A DNA stretch of 64,000 bases from Candidatus Accumulibacter regalis (lineage in GTDB: Bacteria; Pseudomonadota; Gammaproteobacteria; Burkholderiales; Rhodocyclaceae), in NCBI GenBank assembly GCA_000585075.1, contig JEMY01000012.1, forward strand, positions 24,574 to 88,573, given 5' to 3'. Below the pieces are notes generated by a model. The model was not told the origin of the DNA. It searched no databases and worked only from the letters and a program-made list of their open reading frames with translations. A program made the translations under genes and the position numbers. Positions 21,901 to 30,900 of the stretch are shown here, one piece after another (position 1 is the stretch's first letter; each line of letters begins with the position of its first letter).

Positions 21901-24900
21901 TCAGCTACAGCGTCGACAACCGCGGCGACGCCTTCAGCGGCAGCTGGACCGATTCGGTCTACCTGGCCGACAACGCCGACTGGAACGCGGCAAGCGAGGT
22001 CTGGCACCTCGCCGATATTGGCCAGACGAGAAGCCTGGGCTTCGGCGAACGCTACAGCGTCAGCCAGACGCTGCAGCTGGCACCGTGGATCAATGGGCGC
22101 TTCCTGATCGTGCGTACCGACAGCGGCAGCCACATCGCCGAGGCGGACGAAAGCAACAACGCCCGCGCCAGCGCTTCGCAGCTCGACGCCTCGGCCGCAG
22201 ACCTGCGCGTCAGCGACGTGCGTGCGCTGCCTGACAGTGCGGACGACGCAAGCGATGCCCTCCACCTCTCGGGCGAAGAAACGACCGTGACCTGGACCGT
22301 CACCAACGCCGGTGCGGCGGTATGGTCGGGAACGCGCAGCTGGGCGGACACCCTCTACCTCAGCCGCGACCCGTCGTTCATCGCCGAACGGGCGATCGCG
22401 CTGGGCAGCGTCGTGCATGCCAACGTTGGCGGTCTCGCCGCCGGCGCCAGCTATACCGGGACGGCAAGGCTGCGCCTGCCGGCCGGTGCCGACGGGCAGT
22501 ATTACCTCTACGTGATCACCGACGCCGAAAGCGACCTTGCCAACCCGGGCATGCGCAGGGCGCGAGCGGAGTTGTCGGCGGGAGGCTCACTCGCCGGCAG
22601 CATGGCCTGGTATTCCGGAGTGAACGGTACGCCGGGCAGCGTCTTCGAGGGCCGGCGCAACGACAACAATGTCGGCCGCGGCACCCTCGCCATCGCCTAT
22701 CGCGAGCCCGATCTGCAGATCGACGACATCGTCATTGCGCGGACCGAAGGAGAAGGCGAAATCCTCTCCGGACAAGCCCTGACGATCAGCTGGACGGTGA
22801 GCAATCGCGGCAGCCGCGAAACGCGCCGCGGCAGCTGGGTCGACGGCGTCTACCTGTCGCGCGATGCTTCGCTCGATTACGGCGACCTCGCCCTGCAGAC
22901 CTACGCCGTGCAGCTGCAGGGCAACGGCCTGGCGCCGACCCTGCGTCCTGGCGAATCCTATCGCGCGTCGATCACCACCACGCTGCCGGAATCGATCAAC
23001 GGCGACTTCTACCTGCTGGTCAACACCGACACGGCGATTTTCGCCAACCCATACTCGACGGAAACGAGCAGCATCCGCGATGACCTGCTGCCGCTGGGTC
23101 GCTTCGGCGACCCGGGCGGAACGATTCGCGAATTCGCTGACGAAGGCAACAACCTCGCGTCGACAACGCTGTCGATCACCCTGGCCACGCCACCCGACCT
23201 GCAGCTCGCCGAGGTGGTCGCTGCGCAGACGGTCATCGCCGGTCAGGACTTCAACGTCGGCTACCGGGTCGTCAATGTCGGCGGCGACACGCCCGCCGAC
23301 CAGGGCCGCTGGTACGACCTCATTTACCTCTCCCGCGACCGCTTCCTGGACATCGACGAGGACCACTATCTCGGCTACGTCGAGCATTCCGGTGGCCTCG
23401 CCGCCGGCGGCAGCTACGCTGCCAACCTGGTCGTGAGCGCGCCACAGCAGATGCACGGCCCCTGGTACGTCTTCGTGATCAGCGACCCGGCGCGCGCCTG
23501 GGGCGGTGGCGAGTTCGGCCGGCTGCGCGAGTTCGGCGGCGAGCGGAACAACGCCCTGGCAGCCGCGCAGCCACTGCTGATCGAAATCCCGCCGCCGGCC
23601 GACCTGGTCGTCACCCAGGTCGTCGTGCCCGCCAGCGCCAGCGTCGGCGACACGCTGCGCATCGACTTCAGCGTCGCCAACCAGTCGAGCAACCCGGCCT
23701 GGGGGCGGTGGACCGACGCCGTTTACCTTTCCGCCGACAACCAATGGGACCTCGGCGACCTCCTGCTCGGCAAGGTCGACCACGTCAGCGACCCGGCCGG
23801 CCTGGCGGCCAACGGCAGCTATGACGGCACGCTGACCGCCACGCTGCCGCCGCTCAAGGAAGGCAACTGGCGGCTGATCGTCCGCCCGGACCTGTACAAC
23901 GAAGTGTTCGAAGGCGCGATCAGCGGCCCCGGCACCGGCGCAGAGGGGATGAACCTGCCACCCGGCGAGGCCAACAACCGCAGCGCTTCGGGCAGCAGCG
24001 TGCAGGTCAGCGTCCCGCGAATGCAGGTCGGCACGCCACTGCAGACGACGCTCTCGCCGGGGCAGGAACGCCTCTACAAGGTCGCCGTCGCGGCCGGTGA
24101 AACGCTGCGCGTGAGCCTCACCGCCAGCGCCGACGACGGCCACAACGAGCTCTATCTGCGCTACGGCGACGTGCCCAGCGGCTACGCCTTCGACGCCGCC
24201 TACGACCGGCCGCTGGCCAGCGACCAGGAGGTCTGGCTGCCGAGCACGCAGGCGGGCGACTACTATCTCCTGCTGCGATCGCGGCAAGCTGCGGCCAACA
24301 CGCCGGTGACGCTGCGCGCCGACCTGCTGCCGCTGTCGATCACCCGCATCAGCCCCGATCAGGGCGGCAGCGGCGACCCGGGCGACAACGCGCACCGCTG
24401 GCTGAGCATCGACATCGAAGGCGCGCACTTCAAGCCCGGCGCACTGGTCAAGCTGACCCGGCCGGGGGTGCATGAACTTGAACCCGAACGCTGGCAGGTG
24501 CTCGACGCGACGCGCATCCGGGCGGTCTTCGATCTGCGCGGCGTGCCGCTCGGTCTCTACGACCTGAGCGTCATCAATCCCGACGGCCAACGGGTCGTCG
24601 AAGCGCAGCGCTTCCTGGTCGAGCGCGGCATCGAGGCCGACGTGACCATCGGCATCGGCGGCCCGCGCACGCTGACTCCTGGCGACAACGGCCGCTACAG
24701 CGTCGCCCTGCAGAGCCTGGCCAACGTCGACACGCCTTACGTGCGCTTCGACCTCGGCGTTCCCGAAATGGGCTACAGCGACGAGGTACTCAGCGGCATC
24801 GCGCTGCCCTACCTGGTCGTCGGCAGCAACATCGGTGGCCGCCCGGACGGCGTCAGCGTGGACGCCGCCGGGAACACGCAGAGCTACGGCCCGACGCCGA

Positions 24901-27900
24901 GCAGCGGCACGACACGCCCGGACATTCCCTGGGCCAGCCTCGACGGCACGCTCAATACCGGCGGCGTCAATCTGCTGCCCGGCTACGTGGTCGACCTGGC
25001 AGCCGGCGGCTACGTCGGCATGAGCTTCAACGTCCAGACCTGGCCGGGCCTCGCCGAATGGATTGCCTACGACTTCGACGGCTTGCGCGACAAGCTCTAC
25101 GCGCTGCACCCGCAGTGGAAGGAACAGGGACTGCTCGACGGCGGCGTGCAGGACCTCGACCGCATTGCCGAGGGACTGGCGAGGAAGTTCGTGTCGACGG
25201 TTGCCGACGAACACCTGCTCAAGATCGAAAGGCTGGCGCTGCCGTTTCGCTTCGACGTCAGCGGCGCGGCAACGCCGCTGACGCGCGACGAATTCGTCGC
25301 CGAACAGGTCGCCCACGCGAGCAGGCTGCGCGCCGCGATCCTCGCCGACGAGCGCGCACCGGCCAGCCTGGCAACGCTCGCTGCCGACCCCGGGCAGTGG
25401 GTCGCCGGCTGGCTCGGCGCACTCGAAGCCGGCGGACTGTTGCGGCCGGTCGACGAAGCGCCGCCGATCCGCTCGCACCCCAAGGTGGTCAGCCTGAACA
25501 GCACGCTCGCCAGCGGCATCCTGCTGGCCCGCGGCGGCGACGCCTATCGCACGCAGGGCGACCTGCTCGGTTTTTTTGCGACGGTTCAGAAATGGTATGG
25601 CGACAGCGCCGCTTTCGCCGGCGATCCGCAGGCGACGACCGCACCGGTCGACTACCGCGAGGTCCGCCAGTCGCTCGCCGGCTTCGTCGAAATCCCCGTC
25701 CCCGTTTCGGCCGAGCGTGCCGACTACGACCGGCAGGCGGCGCAGAAAACGCACTTCATCAACTTCAACGTCTTTGCCGGCGGCCTCGGCGAGCTCGAGT
25801 ACCTGCGCCATGTCGGCGTTCTCGACGCCGATTTCAGGCCTGTCCCCGGCCAGGCGCTCGACCTCACGCACTATCTGCAGCAGGCGGCCAGCGAGTCGGC
25901 AGCCGCTGCCGCCCTGCTCCGCGTGCGCGGGCCGCAGGCGCTGCTCGGCGACGACGGCCAGGCCTGGGTCCCGGCGGCGACAGCGCTGCCGTACGCCGTC
26001 GACTTCAGGATGCCGGGTAACGCGCCGGCCGGGCAACTGCGCCTGGTGATGGCACTCGACGCCAGCCTCGACGCGCGTTCCTTCCGCCTCGGCGATCTCA
26101 AGCTCGGCGACATCAACGTGCACCTGCCGGCCGGCAGGGCGAGCTTCCAGGGCGACTTCGACTTCAGCGGCAGCAAGGGCTTCGTGCTGCGCGTCAGCGC
26201 CGGCATCGACGTCACGACGCGCATCGCCACCTGGCTGCTGCAGGCCATCGACCCGCAAACCGGCGAAGTCCTGCACGACGCGACGCGCGGCCTGCTCGCC
26301 CGGGCTGCCGGCGAAGCGGGCGTCGGCGCTGCGCAGCGTGCCTCGCTGAGCTACACGGTCAGCGCCGGCGACGGCGCAGTTTCCGGCGCCGACATCGTTG
26401 CCGGCGCGCGGATGTTCATCGACCAGGCACCGCCCATCGACAGCGAGCGCAGCGTCGTCAAGCTCGATGCCGACGCGCCGCGAACGACGCTGACGGTGAG
26501 CGCCCTCGGCGCTAACGCCGACGGCGCACCAAGCTTCGATGTCCGCTGGCAGACCGACGACACGCCGCTTGCTGCGCGCAGTGCTGGCGGCACGGGCAGT
26601 GGCGTCAAGTCGGTCAGCGTCTATGTCGCCGAAGACGGCGGCGATTTTCGCATCTGGCAACGTCAGGTCGACCCGGCAACCGGCCAGGCGATCTTCACCG
26701 GCAGCGCCGGCAAGCGCTATGAGTTCCTTGCCGCCGCCACCGACCGCGCCGGCAACCGCGAGGCCGCGTCGCTGGCCAACGCCGTTCTGCCCGACGACGG
26801 CGCACGGCAGGAGATCCTCGACGCCATCGGCAGCAACGAGTCGCTGTCGGCAACTGCCGAGCTGCCACTGGCCACGGCCGACCGCAGCTACGCGGCGAAC
26901 GCCCTGTTCGCCGAGACGTCACGCTTGCTGCCCGGCCACGTCGCCGACAGCCAGGGCAGCGATCTGCGTTCGGTACTCGCGCCGTTCAGCGTGCGCGGCC
27001 TGGCCAGCGGCTACGCCGCCAGCGACGCCGACATCGGCGCGCAGGCGCTGGTCGAGCTGCCCGATCACAGTTTCCTGGCCAGCGCCGGCAGCGAGCGCAA
27101 CCAGGTTTTCCACCTCGACAGCAATGGCGGCCCGGCCACGAATGCGGCCACCGCCTCGGCGCAGCTCCTCAACGCGCGCCTGGCGCCGCTGTTCACGCTC
27201 GCCGAGCCTATCCTCGACATGGCCGTCGATCGCTTCGGCCAGCTCTGGCTGACGACCGGCGCCGAACTGCTGCAGGTCGACGTGGACAGCGGCCAGGTCA
27301 TCGAACGCCATCGCGGACCGGGCGGCGAGCCGTTGACCCATGCGCTGGCCATCGACCCGGGCAGCGGCTGGATCTACGTTTCTTCGGGCGGCGGAATCGA
27401 AATCTTCGACCCCGCCGAAAGCGACCGCGCCCGCGCCTGGCGGCACTTCAGCAATCAGCGCGTCGGCGACCTGGCCTTTGCCGCCGACGGCCGCCTGTGG
27501 GGCGTCAAGTGGAGCGGCAGCGAGGTCGCCGGGGCACGACTGCAGGCGACCAGCGAGATCGTCAGCTTCCCGCTCGGCGGCCGCTCCGTCGGACGCGCCG
27601 AACTCGAATATCGTCTCTCCGGCATCGTCGACAGCATCGCTTTCGGCGCCGCCGGGAGCAGCCTCGACGGACTCCTCTTCGCTTCGAGCAACCTTCGCCA
27701 GCGCAACGTCGGCGCGGGTGCGACGGGCACGCCGCAGCAGTCGCCGGTGTGGATGGTCGAACTCGCCAGCCGGCAAGCGCTGCAGGTGGCCAGCGGTGGC
27801 AGCCGCGGCGAAAGCATCGTCGCCACTGGCGACGGGCGCATCCTGGTCGCCCAAACGACGCGCATCGACGAAATCTCCCTGCAGCGCGCCCCACTCGTCG

Positions 27901-30900
27901 AGGCGATCACCGTCCCTGACGGCGCGCTCGTGCCGCTGCCGCTGAACGAGATCGGCGTCGTCTTCGACCAGGCGATGTGGCTGGGCACCCTGACTGACGA
28001 CAGCGCTGGCCATGACCCGCGCAGCGTCCTCGATCCCGGCAACTTCGTGCTCACCGCGCTCGCCAGCGAGGGGGCCACGGCGGGCACTGCCAATGCGCGC
28101 AGCGAGCCGCAAGCGGTGCGCTGGGACGGCGCAAGCCGCACTGCCTGGCTGGCGATCGGTGGCCTCGCCGCCGGCGACTTCCGGATCGACATTGCTGCCA
28201 GCCTGCAGAGCGCCGCCGGGACGCCGCTGCAGAGCGGCTTTTCGAGCCGCTTCACCGCCCTTGCCGACATGAGCAGCCGGCTGCAGCTCGGTTTCAGCAA
28301 CACCCGCGCCAGCCGTGCCAGCGGTGAGGTCAGCTACGATGTCAGCGTCACCAATATCGGCAGCGACGAAATCCGCGGCCCCCTGCTCCTGCTCCTCGAC
28401 GCCGGCCGCTACTTTGCCGGCACCATCGCCGACGCCGAGCCGGCCAGCGATGGTCCATCCGGCCACGCCGACCTCTGGACCATCGACCTCGGCGCCGCGC
28501 TGCAGGCGCTTGGCGGCCGCCTCGCGGTCGGCGCAACGATCGCCGGCCAGACCGTTCGCGTCACGCCGGGCAGCGAAACGGTGCCGCGCGCCGGCCTGAG
28601 CGAGCTGCTCAAGGCCAACCTCGGGCACGGCGTCTTCGCTCTCCCGCAGGACAACCGGCCACCGACCCTTTCGCTCGCCGGTCTGGTCGACAGCGATCTC
28701 CTGCCGCCGGCGCGCGTCGGCGAGGCATGGAGCGCGAGCATCGAAGCGATCGAAGCGATTGAATTCGACGGAACGCGCTTCTGGTGGCAGCTGGTCGACG
28801 CGCCGGCCGGCGTCACGCTGACGCCAGCGGCCGAAATCGACCTGTCCGGCGAAGCCGCGCACGCGACCGCCACGCTTGACTGGACGCCACTCGCCAGCGC
28901 CGACGCCAGTACGCGCGTCGTGGTGCGTGTCGACGACAGTCGCGGCGGCGTCGCCCTGCGCGAGTTCCGCCTGGCGGTGATCGGCGGCAACCGCGCGCCG
29001 GTGATCGAGGGCATTGACGACGTCACCCTCGGCGAAGGTGAAACGCTGTCGCTGCCCCTGCTCGCCACCGACGCCGACGGCGACCGCCTGACGCTGGCGC
29101 TGCGCAACCTGCCACACGGCGCCGTCTTCGACGCGGCCAGTGCTGTCCTGAGCTGGACGCCGGACCACGATCAGGCCGGCGTCTGGGAGGCGGTCACGGT
29201 CCTCGCCAGCGACGGCAAGAGCACCGCCAGCCGCACATTCACGATCACCGTCGAACAGGCTCGCGCGCAACCGGTCCTGGCCGCCGTCGCCGCGCAAACC
29301 CTGCGCGAGGGCGAGGCCTGGGCGCTGCAGCTTGCCGCCGGCGTACCGGGAATGCTGCCCGGTCGCGCACAAGCCGACGGCACGACGCTCAGCGTCGAGT
29401 ACGGCGCGCGCTGGCTGCCAGGCGGCGCGACGCTCGATGCGCAGACCGGCTGGCTGGCCTGGACGCCGGGCTTCGACCAGCACGGCACTTACCGCGTGCC
29501 GGTCAGCGTCATCGCCACCTGGACGGCGCCCTCGGGGCAAACGAGTCGCAGCGTGCTCGACCGCGATGTCGTCCTGAACGTCGCCAACGCCAACGGCGCG
29601 CCAATCTTCGCCGCCGGCGAAACCTGGCGCGTCCTCGAAGGCCAGCCGCTACGCATCAGTGTCTTCGCCTTCGACCCCGACAACCCGGCCTTCACGCCAG
29701 CTGTGCGCATGCGTCCGGGCAGTGCAGCGATCGGCCCGGAAACGAGCGCGCCGAGCGTCAGCTACCAGCTCAGCGGCCTGCCGGAAGGCGCCTTTTTCGA
29801 CCCCGACACCCTGGAAATCGTGTGGACGCCGGGCTACACCCAGGCCGGCAGCTACAGCGTCGTCGTCACCGCGACCGACGACGGCGACGGTATGGGAACA
29901 CCCGCACTGAGCCAGCTGGTCGTGCCGATCGTCGTCGGCAACGCCAACCGCGCACCACAGATGGGCGACCTGGGCAATGCCTTCGTCGACGCCGGCGGCG
30001 TGCTCGAAATCCCGTTCAGCGTCGGCGACGTCGACGGCAATCCGATCGCCATCACGATCAGCGGCCTGCCGCGTTTCGCAAGCTACACGCAGTTGCCGCC
30101 GGCGACTGGCGAGCAGGCGCCTGGCCAGGGATTTGGCCAACTGCGCGGCAGCATCCGCTTTGCCCCCGGTGCCGGCGACCGCGGCGACTACACGGTCACC
30201 ATTACCGCCAGCGACGACGGTGACGGCAACGCCACGCAGGCGCTCAGCACAACGCGCGCCTTCGTCGTCAGCGTTCGCAGCGTCAGCGAAGCGCCGCTGA
30301 TCGCCGCGCCACGCCAGGTCGTCGCGCTGGTCGGCCAGCCGTTGTCGGTGGCCATCGTCGCCAGCGACCTCGACCAGGACCCGCTGAGCTGGTCGAGCAA
30401 CGGCCTGCCACTCGGCGCCGAGCTGATTCCGGCCAGCCAGTACGGACACGCGACGCTGCGCTGGACACCGACCGCCGACGATCTTGGCAGCCGCGACGTC
30501 GAGCTGATCGTTACCGACAGCGGCCTGCCACCGCAGAACGGCGGCTTCGGCACCCCCGAACAGCCGCTGCCGAACGTGAGCCGGCACACGCTGCGCATCG
30601 TCGTTCGTTCGCAAAACGCCGCACCCGAGCTGCTCGGCGTGCGGGTCAACGGGCAGGCCCTCGCCGACGATCGCGTCGCTGCCGGCAACGCCGGCGGCTC
30701 GGTGAACACCAGCCCGCTGCGCATCGACGCCCGTGAGGGGCAGCCACTGGCCCTCGAAGTGTTCGCGCAGGACAGCGACGCCGACGCGCTGCACTGGCGC
30801 GTCGCCGGCATGCCGCGCGGCATGGGTTTCAGCGCCGACGGCGGTCGCGCGGCGTTTGACTGGACTCCCGATCTCTTCGCGGCACAGGACGGCAGCGACC